From positions 86,751 to 150,750 of the forward strand of contig SEBV01000012.1 of assembly GCA_004172865.1 (NCBI GenBank): a DNA stretch of 64,000 bases, read 5' to 3'. This document shows, in pieces, positions 31,155-40,658 of this stretch. Every line of letters starts with the position of its first letter. Positions within the stretch are counted from its first letter, which is position 1. Source of the stretch: Gammaproteobacteria bacterium (lineage in GTDB: Bacteria > Pseudomonadota > Gammaproteobacteria > Pseudomonadales > Cellvibrionaceae). Below the pieces are notes generated by a model. That model was not told where the DNA came from. It did no database searches and worked only from the letters and a program-made list of their open reading frames with translations. The position numbers and the translations under genes were made by a program.

Positions 31155-32678
31155 ATGCTTACCTGGCTCATATTAATACCGTTTATTGGCGGCTTGCTAT
31201 CCTGGCAAGCTGAGCGTTTTGGCACCAAGGCACCGCGTTGGATTGCCTTAATAAGTATGTTTATTTTGTTTGGAGTCACATTACATTTGTGGCTCAAATA
31301 TGATTATTCCCTCGCTAATTTGGGAGCTGGTCAATCCGTTTGGGCTGAGGAATTTCAGGTTAACTGGATTCCACGTTTTGGCATTAGCTTTCACTTGGCG
31401 TTGGATGGCTTATCCATATTAATGCTGCTTTTGACTGCATTTTTAGGTGTGCTGGCGGTTATTTGTTCGTGGTCCGAAGTGCAACGTAAAGTAGGTTTTT
31501 TCCATTTGAACTTGCTGTGGATTTTGGGTGCGGTTGCTGGTGTATTCCTCGCGTTAGATATGTTCCTGTTTTTCTTCTTTTGGGAAATGATGCTTATCCC
31601 AATGTACTTCCTGATTTCTCTTTGGGGTCACAAATCAGTTGAAGGTAAAAGCAGGGTAGATGCGGCGACTAAATTCTTTATCTACACCCAATCTTCAGGC
31701 TTGCTGCTTCTGTTGGCGATTATCGGCTTGGTGTTTGTGCATTACATGCAATCTAACGAGCTGACGTTTGACTACGCAGCGCTTCGCAATACGCAATTAG
31801 ATCCAAAACTGGAAATGATTTTGATGCTGGGTTTCTTTATTGCATTTGCAGTGAAATTCCCGATAGTGCCATTTCACTCCTGGCTTCCAGATGCTCACTC
31901 CCAGGCACCGACTGCGGGTTCAGTGGACTTGGCAGGTATTCTGTTGAAAACCGCCGCTTACGGTATGTTGCGCTTTGCCATTCCATTTTTCCCTCATGCG
32001 TCGCAAGAAATTGCACCAATCGCTATGTGGTTGGGTGTTTTAGGGATCATCTACGGCGCTTTTGCGGCTTATTCACAGGACGACATTAAGCGTTTGATTG
32101 CCTACACCTCAATCTCACACATGGGTTTTGTATTGATTGGTATTTATTCTTTCAATCAAATCGCGATGCAGGGTGTAGTAGTGCAAATGCTGGCACACGG
32201 TATTTCAGCTGCTGGTCTGTTTATTATTTCCGGTCAACTTTACGAGCGTTTGAAAACTCGCGATCTTAATAAGATGGGTGGATTATCGTCACGCTTGGCA
32301 GGCATCCCACCAATCGCTATGTTTTTCGCGGCCGCCTCATTAGGTCTTCCAGGTTTAGGTAACTTTGTGGGTGAATTCCTGATTCTTTTGGGAACGTTTA
32401 AAGTTAATCAAACGGTGACTCTATTTGCGACCTCTGGTTTGGTGCTCGGCGCAGTGTATTCATTGATCATGATTCAGCGTTCATTGCATGGTCCCGCTCA
32501 AAGTAATGAACCTTTGGCAGGCATCAATGCACGTGAGTTGGTAATGATGTTGAGCCTGATATTTATTCTGGTTTGGTTGGGCTTATACCCTCAACCTGTG
32601 TTAGATACATCGGCAGCAGTTATGAACAGTATCGAACAATTAATAACTACTTCTCAAAGTATTCCTGCTGCGCAGTGA
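31155..32678 (+). CDS. nuoM: NADH:quinone oxidoreductase subunit M
   Basis: NuoM is the second antiporter-like proton-pumping subunit (507 residues). Conserved segments include FFFWEMMLIPMYFLISLWG with the key TM5 glutamate, PFHSWLPDAHSQAPTAGSVDLAGILLKTAAYG and AYTSISHMGFVLIGIY. It is separated from nuoL by 18 bp containing AAGGAACCAGAG, a plausible ribosome site. Confidence 0.97.
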   Translation: MLTWLILIPFIGGLLSWQAERFGTKAPRWIALISMFILFGVTLHLWLKYDYSLANLGAGQSVWAEEFQVNWIPRFGISFHLALDGLSILMLLLTAFLGVLAVICSWSEVQRKVGFFHLNLLWILGAVAGVFLALDMFLFFFFWEMMLIPMYFLISLWGHKSVEGKSRVDAATKFFIYTQSSGLLLLLAIIGLVFVHYMQSNELTFDYAALRNTQLDPKLEMILMLGFFIAFAVKFPIVPFHSWLPDAHSQAPTAGSVDLAGILLKTAAYGMLRFAIPFFPHASQEIAPIAMWLGVLGIIYGAFAAYSQDDIKRLIAYTSISHMGFVLIGIYSFNQIAMQGVVVQMLAHGISAAGLFIISGQLYERLKTRDLNKMGGLSSRLAGIPPIAMFFAAASLGLPGLGNFVGEFLILLGTFKVNQTVTLFATSGLVLGAVYSLIMIQRSLHGPAQSNEPLAGINARELVMMLSLIFILVWLGLYPQPVLDTSAAVMNSIEQLITTSQSIPAAQ

Positions 32679-32685
32679 GGTTGTA

Positions 32686-34185
32686 ATGACACTAACTTTA
32701 GACAATTTTGAGGCGCTTTTGCCTTTACTGATTACCGCCGCGACAACAGTGTTTGTCATGCTGGCAATCGCTATTAAACGCAATCATTGGTGGAATGCGA
32801 CTGTTACAGTTGCTGGTTTGAATATCGCACTTTTATCGACTGTTTATGTTGCGTTTAAACCCTACTTTTTTCCTGAAAGCGTTTCACTTATACCGCAAAC
32901 CATAACGCCTTTATTTGTGGTTGATGGTTATTCCTTGTTCTTCTCTGCGTTGATTTTAATTTCTGCATTGGGCGCTACGACTTTAACGAATGCGTACATT
33001 GAATCTTTTAAACGCAATCGCGAAGAAATTTATTTGTTAATTACCATCGCAACGGCGGGCGGGATAGTGTTGGCTTATTCACATCACATGGCATCGCTGT
33101 TTATCGGTTTGGAAATGATGTCAGTTGCGCTCTACGGCATGGTTGCTTATACCTATGATCGCGCCCGTTCGCTAGAAGCAGCCATTAAATATATGGTCCT
33201 TTCCGCAACAGCTTCTGCCGCAATGTTATTTGGTATCGCACTTATTTATGCGCAAATCGGTTCGCTCGCATTTGCAGAGATCGGTGCAAAAGTAACGCAA
33301 GAGCCGAGCTTATTAGTTGTTGTAGGCGGAATGTTATTAGTGATTGGTTTGTTCTTCAAATTATCACTTGCACCATTTCACTTGTGGACACCAGACGTAT
33401 ATGAAGGTGCTCCAGCGCCCGTGGGTGCCTTCCTAGCCACAGCGGCGAAAGTGGCCGTTTTTGCAGTGCTGGCGCGGTTTGCAATTCTCGAATCCAAAAA
33501 TGTTTTAGCGTCATTACCTTTCGTATTAACAATGATTGCAGTTGCCTGTATTTCTATGCTGGTTGGTAATTTACTGGCGTTGAAGCAAAACAATATCAAA
33601 CGTATGCTGGGCTATTCATCCATCGCGCATTTTGGTTATTTGTTGCTTTTAGTTTTAGTGGGTGGGCCGAAATTCGGCATTGAAGGTTTTGCAGTTTACC
33701 TTGCAATTTATGTAATGACTTCGCTGGTAGCATTTGGTGTTGTAACGCTTATGTCTCATGCCGATAGCAAGCGCGATGCTGATTTGCTGAATGACTATCG
33801 CGGTCTGTTTTGGCGTCGTCCTTATTTAGCGTCCATCTTTACCTTGGCGTTATTTTCGCTCGCAGGTATTCCATTGACTGCAGGATTTATCGGTAAATTC
33901 TACGTTGTAACTGCTGCTGTAGGCGCGGGTCCAGTGGGTTGGATCGGTTTGATTTTTGTGGTGCTTGGTTCGTCCATAGGTATTTATTTTTATCTTCGCA
34001 CAATCATCAGTTTGTTCCTGGCCAAGAAGCATATGCATCGTTTCGACGCAGAATTCAACTGGGGTCAACGCACTGGCGGGATCATGGTTTTAGGTGCTGC
34101 AGCATTTATTTTAATCATAGGTATTGTGCCGAATCCGCTTATGTTCCTTGCGCAGATAACACAATTGATTTGGGTTGCACCTTAG
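32686..34185 (+). CDS. nuoN: NADH:quinone oxidoreductase subunit N
   Basis: NuoN is the third antiporter-like subunit (499 residues) and the last gene of the operon. SLFIGLEMMSVALYGMVAY, PFHLWTPDVYEGAPAPVGAFLATAAKVAVF and LGYSSIAHFGYLLLL are family motifs. Eight bp separate it from nuoM. A hairpin terminator follows at 34208. Confidence 0.97.
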   Translation: MTLTLDNFEALLPLLITAATTVFVMLAIAIKRNHWWNATVTVAGLNIALLSTVYVAFKPYFFPESVSLIPQTITPLFVVDGYSLFFSALILISALGATTLTNAYIESFKRNREEIYLLITIATAGGIVLAYSHHMASLFIGLEMMSVALYGMVAYTYDRARSLEAAIKYMVLSATASAAMLFGIALIYAQIGSLAFAEIGAKVTQEPSLLVVVGGMLLVIGLFFKLSLAPFHLWTPDVYEGAPAPVGAFLATAAKVAVFAVLARFAILESKNVLASLPFVLTMIAVACISMLVGNLLALKQNNIKRMLGYSSIAHFGYLLLLVLVGGPKFGIEGFAVYLAIYVMTSLVAFGVVTLMSHADSKRDADLLNDYRGLFWRRPYLASIFTLALFSLAGIPLTAGFIGKFYVVTAAVGAGPVGWIGLIFVVLGSSIGIYFYLRTIISLFLAKKHMHRFDAEFNWGQRTGGIMVLGAAAFILIIGIVPNPLMFLAQITQLIWVAP

Positions 34186-34207
34186 TTATAGCTAGGAAGT
34201 TTATTCG

Positions 34208-34235
34208 AAATGCCGACCTTGTGTCGGCATTTTAT
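34208..34235 (+). terminator. Rho-independent terminator of the nuo operon
   Basis: A 10-bp stem (AAATGCCGAC at 34208-34217, GTCGGCATTT at 34223-34232) has a 5-nt loop and ends in a short T run. It lies 23 bp after the nuoN stop. Confidence 0.85.
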
Positions 34236-34289
34236 TAATTGAAAATATTAAATATCTAACTGCGCATCGCGGTTACTTTGGAGGTTGTT

Positions 34290-34907
34290 GTGGAAATTGC
34301 ATGTCTCGATTTAGAAGGTGTTTTGGTTCCGGAAATTTGGATTGAATTTGCGAAAGTAACGGGAATTGAATCACTAAAAGCAACCACGCGTGATATTCCT
34401 GACTACGATGTTTTAATGAAGCAACGTATTCGCATCCTGGAAGAAAACAATCTTGGCTTAAAAGAAATTCAGGATGTTATTGCAACCTTAAAACCTTTAG
34501 ACGGTGCCGTTGAATTTGTGGATTGGTTGCGTGAGCGTTTCCAGGTAATTATTTTGTCAGATACTTTCTATGAATTTTCACAGCCATTAATGCGGCAGTT
34601 GGGCTTTCCAACTCTACTTTGCCATCGTTTAAATGTTGATGAGCGGAATAGAGTAGTGGGTTACACCTTGCGTCAAAAAGACCCAAAGCGTCAGTCTGTA
34701 TTGGCCCTTAAGACACTCTACTATCGCATTATTGCAGCTGGCGATTCATACAATGACACCACCATGTTAGGTGAAGCTGATCAAGGCATTTTGTTTCACG
34801 CACCACAAAATGTAATTGATCAATTTCCACAATTCCCTGCTGTTCATACTTATGAAGATTTGAAAAAAGAATTTATCAAAGCTAGCAATCGTGAATTAAC
34901 TTTATAA
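34290..34907 (+). CDS. thrH: ThrH, bifunctional phosphoserine phosphatase / homoserine phosphotransferase
   Basis: This is a HAD-superfamily enzyme, described in Pseudomonas aeruginosa as dephosphorylating phosphoserine and transferring phosphate to homoserine. Motif I is CLDLEGVLVPEIW, with the nucleophile Asp near residue 7. The conserved ATTRDIPDYDVLMKQR, VIILSDTFYEFSQPLMRQLGFPTLLCH and AAGDSYNDTTML (motif III) are intact. The GTG at 34290 has GGAGG 5 nt upstream and gives 205 residues, the Pseudomonas length. A TTG at 34278 is the longer option and lies across the Shine-Dalgarno. It is a single-gene unit between two terminators. Confidence 0.92.
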   Translation: MEIACLDLEGVLVPEIWIEFAKVTGIESLKATTRDIPDYDVLMKQRIRILEENNLGLKEIQDVIATLKPLDGAVEFVDWLRERFQVIILSDTFYEFSQPLMRQLGFPTLLCHRLNVDERNRVVGYTLRQKDPKRQSVLALKTLYYRIIAAGDSYNDTTMLGEADQGILFHAPQNVIDQFPQFPAVHTYEDLKKEFIKASNRELTL

Positions 34908-34963
34908 GTTATCTAAGATTGATAAAAAGTTTAATAAAATAAATTCAATAAAATAGATGTAGT

Positions 34964-34997
34964 AAAAAGGCAGAAGTGAAAACTTCTGCCTTTTTTA
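34964..34997. terminator. Bidirectional terminator between thrH and the dienelactone hydrolase gene
   Basis: The stem GGCAGAAGT (34969-34977) / ACTTCTGCC (34982-34990) has a GAAA loop, flanked by A5 and T6, and lies between convergent genes. Confidence 0.88.
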
Positions 34998-35021
34998 TTT
35001 TTGAATAATGACTCTCAACAA

Positions 35022-35774
35022 TTAATACAAATTACTTCTGAAAAATCCAAGCGCAGTTTGGTAGCCCCACAACTGTAATTCAGCATCGTATCGGTCACCC
35101 TCATCGCGCATAAATGCGTGTACGCCATTTACCTCATGCCATTCAAATTTTACATTTGCATTCACCAAGGTTTTATAAACGATAGCGCGCCCCTCAGGCG
35201 GAACATGAGGATCTTGTTTGCCCCAAACCATTTGCAACTCACCGCGAATTTCTATTGTACGAGTGCGGCTATCATTGCCCGGTTGCGATGGAGTGACACC
35301 TGAGTGAATATCCGTTGCATAAAAACAACTGGTTGCAGAAATAGCAGGGTTAATCGCTGCTCGATAAGCCAGCCCACCACCCAAACAAAAACCCATGGCA
35401 CCGATGTTACCTGAGTAATAGGGTAGGGTTTTAGCGTACTCGATCATGCTTTGGGTGTCACTATCGTGGGCCTCCAAATATTTTGCAACTTTATCCGCAT
35501 TGCCTTTATCTCGCCCTGCGTCGTCATATCCCAACACCGTCCCAATGGGATTTAGTTCGTGAAATACTTCAGGAACAATAACAATAAAACCGTGACCAGC
35601 CAAAATTTGTGCACTGCGACGAATAGGTGAAGTTTGCTGAAAAATTTCGGAATACAGCAGTATGGCAGGATATTTTTTTTCAGCCTTAACGCCATCTTCT
35701 TTTGGGCGATAAACATAACAACGCATAGTGCCGGTGGGTGTCTCTAAATCTACTTGATGGTTTTGAATTAACAT
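35022..35774 (-). CDS. Dienelactone hydrolase family protein
   Basis: This 250-residue alpha/beta hydrolase has a Cys-Asp-His triad typical of dienelactone hydrolases: C130 in MGFCLGGGLA, D188 in WGKQDPHVPP and H219 in NGVHAFMRDEG. The N-terminal DLETPTGTMRCYVYRP and APAILLYSEIF-like strand fit the family. The enzyme hydrolyses cyclic lactones in aromatic degradation, but many homologues have unknown substrates and no catabolic genes are adjacent. It is cytosolic (no signal peptide). Confidence 0.82.
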   Translation of the reverse strand: MLIQNHQVDLETPTGTMRCYVYRPKEDGVKAEKKYPAILLYSEIFQQTSPIRRSAQILAGHGFIVIVPEVFHELNPIGTVLGYDDAGRDKGNADKVAKYLEAHDSDTQSMIEYAKTLPYYSGNIGAMGFCLGGGLAYRAAINPAISATSCFYATDIHSGVTPSQPGNDSRTRTIEIRGELQMVWGKQDPHVPPEGRAIVYKTLVNANVKFEWHEVNGVHAFMRDEGDRYDAELQLWGYQTALGFFRSNLY

Positions 35775-36228
35775 AACTTACATTCTCTTAATAAATCAGT
35801 TTAGTTTATGTAAACCGGAAAATAATTAACGGACTTTTCTAATTTAATTGGCGCATAAAATTGAATTCTATCTAACTTTGCCAAAATTTTGTCATTTTTA
35901 TTACGATTTTTAAAAAATTAAACGTAAGCATTTAATTAAAACGACAGCCGTTTGTCTAAGTTGTTTGAAAATCAATACTTGCCAAGCATCGAATAGAGAC
36001 GTTCATCACGAAAAACAAAACTGAATTACAACTGCACAATCAACCGCATAAATTTTGCTAACGCATAAAAATTAAACGGTATGCCTGTTTACGTCACACG
36101 ATTTTAAATGCAAATTAGAAGGGCACTCTTAGATGCCAATCGAGTAATCAATTCATTGCAAATATCAGTGTACTTGAATGCTGTTTGTAAAAACCAATTT
36201 TTAATTCTTGAATATTAAGGAAACTCCT
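35775..36228. other. 454-bp AT-rich intergenic region
   Basis: This stretch lies between the divergent dienelactone hydrolase and heme-oxygenase-like genes. I see no open frame with a credible product and no RNA gene. Its length suggests a regulatory region for the gene at 36229, but no clear operator or promoter pair was found. Confidence 0.4.
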
Positions 36229-36963
36229 ATGTCTACTTTATTGCAAAAAATCGCTACACAACAAGCTAAACTTGAAAACAATGTTCTCTGTCAACATCTC
36301 GTACATCGTAGAGATAGTTCAGCTGCCGCTTATAGTTTTCTACCTCACATGACTTTTTTCATTTTGGGTTTTCGCGATATTTTAGAAGAAGCTAGAATTA
36401 AAAATCCAAAATCTGATGTAGAGCTAGCTCTTAATGCTCATTGCGATGAAGATTCAGGGCATTGGCTTTGGTTCATAGAAGATCTGAAAACATTAAATAT
36501 GGATGTTAATTATTGGGGCGGTGACATGTCATCAATCTTAAAAATGCTCTGGTCTCCTGAAAGTTATCCGGTTCGTGAATTGGTCTATAGAATAACAAAT
36601 CACATAAGAACGAGTAAAACTGCAGAAGAAAAAATGATAATAGTTGATTGTATGGAAAGTACATTTTCTGTTTTTATTAACAGCTTAAACGTTATTACAC
36701 ACAGGAATGGTTTTTACAATAAACTAAAATTTTTTGGTAGCGAACATTTTGATGCCGAATCTAATCATGCCTCTGGAAATTGGTTGGAGGGAGAAAAACA
36801 GCACGATGATGATCACTCTCATTATTCAAATATTCAGCTGTTTAGGTTGAGTCATATGAGCTTTGTTATTGATGATATTTTCAACGGGTTTGATCAGGTC
36901 TTTAACTACTGGTATAACACTATGCAAAATGCAATGCCAAATGACGTGGGTATTGCAATATAA
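36229..36963 (+). CDS. Probable heme-oxygenase-like (HDO-type) metalloprotein, unknown function
   Basis: This 244-residue, all-helical-looking soluble protein has no signal peptide. Potential metal ligands recur in helices: H71, E74, D75 and H78 (NAHCDEDSGHW), E143 (DCMESTF), and H173, E177 and H180 (SEHFDAESNH). This pattern resembles heme-oxygenase-like diiron oxidases/oxygenases and the PqqC/TENA superfamily, many of which make small molecules. It is an inference from motif spacing. The ATG at 36229 has TAAGGAA upstream and is preferred to 36208. The gene faces a convergent two-gene phosphorelay and shares a terminator with it, so a role as synthase or modulator of the kinase ligand is conceivable but unproven. 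Confidence 0.55.
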   Translation: MSTLLQKIATQQAKLENNVLCQHLVHRRDSSAAAYSFLPHMTFFILGFRDILEEARIKNPKSDVELALNAHCDEDSGHWLWFIEDLKTLNMDVNYWGGDMSSILKMLWSPESYPVRELVYRITNHIRTSKTAEEKMIIVDCMESTFSVFINSLNVITHRNGFYNKLKFFGSEHFDAESNHASGNWLEGEKQHDDDHSHYSNIQLFRLSHMSFVIDDIFNGFDQVFNYWYNTMQNAMPNDVGIAI

Positions 36964-36976
36964 TTTTCTTAAATAC

Positions 36977-37006
36977 AAAAACTATGTTCCTTCGAACATA
37001 GTTTTT
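36977..37006. terminator. Bidirectional terminator, 13-bp stem
   Basis: AAAAACTATGTTC (36977-36989) pairs perfectly with GAACATAGTTTTT (36994-37006) around a CTTC loop. It ends the heme-oxygenase-like gene, and on the other strand overlaps the last codon of the hybrid kinase. Confidence 0.88.
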
Positions 37007-38792
37007 ATACAAGATATAAATTTAGCTTATTTTCTATTTCCGTAAACATTGCCGGCTTTCTTAAATAATCTGTTGCTCCTACAGCCATTGCAGCTGCCAC
37101 ATCTTCATCAAATGCGAAAGCGCTATACACAACAATTGGAATATTGTTGCTTTTTTGACGGAAATATTTTATTAAATCAAACCCATTCACGTCGGGCAAT
37201 TGCATATCTGTGAGAATCAAATCTATATTGTTCTCATCATATGATTTTTTAGCGACGTTCCCATTTTCTGCTAAAACACAGTTGTAACCTGCTTGTGTTA
37301 AGAGAGTTGAAACAGTTTTTAAGTTAAGTTCGTGATCGTCAATCACCAATAAATTAAATTTTCTTTCCTCGCTTATTCTATTCGTACTTAATTGTGTTGG
37401 TGTGTTGACTGAAAAATTGGATTCATTTGTTACGGCTGCTGGGATTTTGCAAGTAAACGTTGCCCCGTTACTTAACTCACTAATAACGGAAATGTTGCCT
37501 TGCATGAGCGTGACAAGCTGTTCAACAATAGCTAATCCAAGTCCAACTCCTTCATTTTGAGTGTGCTTTTGTTCGAAGCGGAGAAATAATTGATCAATAA
37601 TATTTGAAGGTATACCGATACCATTATCACTTACACAAATGTCGATAGAGTTACTAGGGTAGTCGTATGTTAATTTAAATTTAATACAATCGCCTTTGCT
37701 GTATTTAATAGCATTATCAATTAGATTGAAAATAATTTGCTGTATTTTTCCTTTATCACCCACAACCATTGGTGGCATATCGGATTCTGAGCTACAGATA
37801 ATTTGGATATCACTTTTGTTATGCCGTCTATAATGGCTATTTATTTCGGTTACAACGCTTTGCAACGTAAAATCCTCTTGCTCAACAATTACTGTTCCTG
37901 ATTCGAGCTTCGATAAATTGAGTACATTATTAATGATTCTGCGAAGCTTTTGACTGGAATCTGCTATGTCGTGACAGTATTCTTTTTGCTCACTATTTAA
38001 ATTTGTTTTCAAAAGCAAATCATTAAGACCAATAATCCCTGTCAGTGGTGTTCTTATTTCATGACTAACATTTGCCAAAAATATCGACTTAACTTTGGTA
38101 AGGTGTTCTGCTTTTTCCAATGCCGCAGCAAGATCTTTTTCTACTTTTTCACGCTTTTTTATTTCATTTAAAAGATGGTCAGATCTATCGGTGTGATATT
38201 TACTTAGAATACTTGGTAGTAACGCGGCAAACCCTACAGAGTAAATTAATACGAGACCAAAACCAAAAATAGCAAATTGGGGATCGGGTCTCAAAAAAGG
38301 ATAGTCTAAAAAGTGAATTCCATTTAGTAGTAACAGTATTGCGAAACTGTTTCCAAATTGTGTTCCAGTATGCCGATATTTTATTAATTTATTCAGCGCG
38401 AAAAAAATTTGTGGTGCAGCTACACCCAAAGCTACGGGTATGGCGATGTAAGTAAAATTATTACTCGTTGCATATATCGTAAGGCTGGCGACAATTCCAG
38501 TAAGATAAATAATGCCAAACGGTTTAAATTTGAATGGCATTGAAGATGTTTCGGCTAATAATGAACAGGCATAATAAGCTACAACAATATAAGTAGGAAA
38601 TGTCAGTAAGCTTCCCAAAACTGAGTCAGCAACAATCCCCTGCAGAATGAAATTTAAAGTGGTTAGCAGCCAAAGAATTACTAGTTTTTTATAGGTGGTT
38701 GTCCTGTATGCCAGCCAGAACTGTATGGCAAAGGCTAAGTTTATAACTAGCGATATAATATAAACCAGTAAGAGTATTGATAAGGTAGTCAC
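37005..38792 (-). CDS. Hybrid sensor histidine kinase with 7-TM N-terminal sensor and C-terminal receiver
   Basis: In this 595-residue protein, residues 1-197 form about seven hydrophobic helices with short loops, a membrane-embedded sensor without a periplasmic domain. A coiled linker (205-232) leads to the DHp domain with H244 in NVSHEIRTPL. The ATPase domain has the N box IFNLIDNAIKYSKGD, G1 DNGIGIP and G2 GVGLGLAIVEQL. Residues 478-595 are a receiver with acidic pair D485/D486, phosphoacceptor D529 (LTDMQLP) and K579. The architecture recalls quorum-sensing kinases of the CqsS/LqsS kind, but I see no sequence proof of that. It lies 82 bp downstream of the DHp-receiver gene on the same strand. 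Confidence 0.88.
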   Translation of the reverse strand: MTTLSILLLVYIISLVINLAFAIQFWLAYRTTTYKKLVILWLLTTLNFILQGIVADSVLGSLLTFPTYIVVAYYACSLLAETSSMPFKFKPFGIIYLTGIVASLTIYATSNNFTYIAIPVALGVAAPQIFFALNKLIKYRHTGTQFGNSFAILLLLNGIHFLDYPFLRPDPQFAIFGFGLVLIYSVGFAALLPSILSKYHTDRSDHLLNEIKKREKVEKDLAAALEKAEHLTKVKSIFLANVSHEIRTPLTGIIGLNDLLLKTNLNSEQKEYCHDIADSSQKLRRIINNVLNLSKLESGTVIVEQEDFTLQSVVTEINSHYRRHNKSDIQIICSSESDMPPMVVGDKGKIQQIIFNLIDNAIKYSKGDCIKFKLTYDYPSNSIDICVSDNGIGIPSNIIDQLFLRFEQKHTQNEGVGLGLAIVEQLVTLMQGNISVISELSNGATFTCKIPAAVTNESNFSVNTPTQLSTNRISEERKFNLLVIDDHELNLKTVSTLLTQAGYNCVLAENGNVAKKSYDENNIDLILTDMQLPDVNGFDLIKYFRQKSNNIPIVVYSAFAFDEDVAAAMAVGATDYLRKPAMFTEIENKLNLYLV

Positions 38793-38874
38793 GATGTATA
38801 TCCTAAATATCTAATCTTGAGTGCTGCATATAAAACTCACTGAAAGTATAAAATTTTATTTGTTAGATGAGCTT

Positions 38875-39576
38875 TTAATTGATCAATCTATTCAATTCAT
38901 CCAGATTTAACGGCTTATCAATAAACCCTACAAACCCCTTTTGTAGCAGTTGCTTTTTCTCACTGCCTAAAGGTCTACTCGTAAGCCCGATAATAACGGC
39001 TGAAAAACTCTCTTGTTTTATGATTTCTGCTACCGCTTGTTCGCCGCCCATCACTGGCATATGTAAATCCATCAGTATCAAGTCATAGGTTTTTTTTCGG
39101 CATAGTTCAATTGCCTCTTGGCCATTTGCCGCGAGGTCGACTTGATGTTGATTCGATAGAAGTTTGTAAGCTATTTTTTGATGGATGGCATCATCTTCAA
39201 CAACTAAGATGCTTAAGTTATTGTCCAATGAAACGGCTGTTATAAGTTTCATTGTTTGGGGAACTGCAAAATTCTCAACCGATTTTTGGCTTTCTATTTT
39301 TTGCCAATATTCTTTAACTTCTTTATTTACTTGTTGTGTTAGAGCTTTAATTCGTGTCGCGGATCCTTTTATCAAATCATAATCTTCTGAGGATATATCA
39401 ACAATTTCTTTGCCCAAGTTTTTTAATTCTTGATGCTCAGATAGCAAATCAGGCAAATAGGTTTCCAGTGTGTTGGCGAGAAGTTGAATAACGGCCAAAG
39501 GTGTCGCTATGTCATGTATAAATTGCGCACTGACTTTTGCCATTGAATTTTCATTTTCAGTATGAGGTTCGCTCAT
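38875..39576 (-). CDS. DHp-like histidine domain fused to a receiver, no ATPase domain
   Basis: This is a 233-residue soluble protein. Residues 12-90 look like a two-helix dimerisation/phosphotransfer domain with an H-box (AQFIHDIATPLAVIQL, H21), but no N, G1 or G2 box follows. Residues 121-233 are a receiver with D128/D129, phosphoacceptor D170 (LMDLHMP), T199 and K221 (IDKPL). It could act as a Spo0B/ChpT-style phosphotransferase or as a regulator of the downstream 7-TM hybrid kinase, with which it probably forms an operon. No DNA-binding output domain is present, so the final output of the relay is outside this locus. Confidence 0.75.
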   Translation of the reverse strand: MSEPHTENENSMAKVSAQFIHDIATPLAVIQLLANTLETYLPDLLSEHQELKNLGKEIVDISSEDYDLIKGSATRIKALTQQVNKEVKEYWQKIESQKSVENFAVPQTMKLITAVSLDNNLSILVVEDDAIHQKIAYKLLSNQHQVDLAANGQEAIELCRKKTYDLILMDLHMPVMGGEQAVAEIIKQESFSAVIIGLTSRPLGSEKKQLLQKGFVGFIDKPLNLDELNRLIN

Positions 39577-39804
39577 TTGATATTCCTCCCGGCTACCTAA
39601 TTATATTTCCCAGTTTAAACCGAAAAGCATTTTGTAGATGAAAAATTTAAAAAACTTGTGTGGTTTTACAGCTTTTAATGTAGGCGAAGAATTAAAAAAT
39701 GAAATGAGCGACAATGTATGTTTAATTTTTATGTTTTCATTTAATTATATGGTGATGCTGTTTTTATCAAGCTGAAATTTCGATTGAGACTTCTAAGTGC
39801 GCGA

Positions 39805-40656
39805 CTAATCAACCAGATATTTTTTTAAAAAATCACCAACTCTAATTTCGTAAGCTGCTCCGGCAAACCTATGCAAATCCTCATGCGCCGCCCCTTTAAT
39901 CAACCAAAGCGATTTTGGCTCTGGCGCTGCAGCGAATAACTCTTCAGTTTCTTCGGTAGTGGTATGTTTATCATCAGTGCCACTAATAATAAGCACGGGT
40001 GAGTGCAAGTTTTTAATGACATCGATAGGGTGTAATTGACTAAGAGGAATATTAAATCTGATTGGAATTTGTTGATATAAAAACGGAGCTAATACACGAG
40101 CGAAAAATTTTCCTAAACGCGCATTTAAGCGGTTATAAACTGCATCTTCAATGCGAGGATATACAGATTCTAAAATAAGCGCATCCAACGCAGGCGGATT
40201 ATCGCCAAGTAAAGTCGCTGCGCCGCCCAGCGAAACGCCTATCGCTGCAACCTGAGAGCAATGCTTTGTCTGCCTCAGGAAATCCACGGCTGTTTTAACA
40301 TTGTTAGATTCAAGGTAACCAAAAGTTATTCGATTTCCCGGTGTTTCACCATGGGCTTGAAAATCAATTAGCAATACCGAATAACCAAGGTCTTTGAAAA
40401 GCTTTGCACGGCTGATCATGCTGAGTCTACTAGCTCGAACACCGTGTAACAGTAAAACGCATGAGCTGGATTTTGACTGATGATACCAGCCGTGAATATT
40501 CTCAATGCTCACGGACTCTGCATTTAACTCAGTCGGAGCCTTGCCCAAAATCATAGGCGCAGGTTTTGTAAAATAACTCCCAGCTAAATAAATAGTGAGG
40601 ATTGAAATTGCAAACATCAGAAAAATCGGAAAAATAATTTTCTTCATTCCGCGCAA
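39805..40656 (-). CDS. Membrane-anchored alpha/beta hydrolase (S33/BAAT-like)
   Basis: This 283-residue protein has an N-terminal membrane anchor or signal (residues 6-26). Its hydrolase fold shows the oxyanion strand VLLLHGVRASRLS, nucleophile elbow GVSLGG (S142), an acid in ISGTDDKHT and the His in GAAHEDLHRF. It is probably a serine esterase or peptidase facing the periplasm; the substrate is unknown. Only 2 bp separate it from pabB upstream, so it is co-transcribed with folate synthesis by position. Confidence 0.78.
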   Translation of the reverse strand: MRGMKKIIFPIFLMFAISILTIYLAGSYFTKPAPMILGKAPTELNAESVSIENIHGWYHQSKSSSCVLLLHGVRASRLSMISRAKLFKDLGYSVLLIDFQAHGETPGNRITFGYLESNNVKTAVDFLRQTKHCSQVAAIGVSLGGAATLLGDNPPALDALILESVYPRIEDAVYNRLNARLGKFFARVLAPFLYQQIPIRFNIPLSQLHPIDVIKNLHSPVLIISGTDDKHTTTEETEELFAAAPEPKSLWLIKGAAHEDLHRFAGAAYEIRVGDFLKKYLVD

Positions 40657-40658
40657 CT

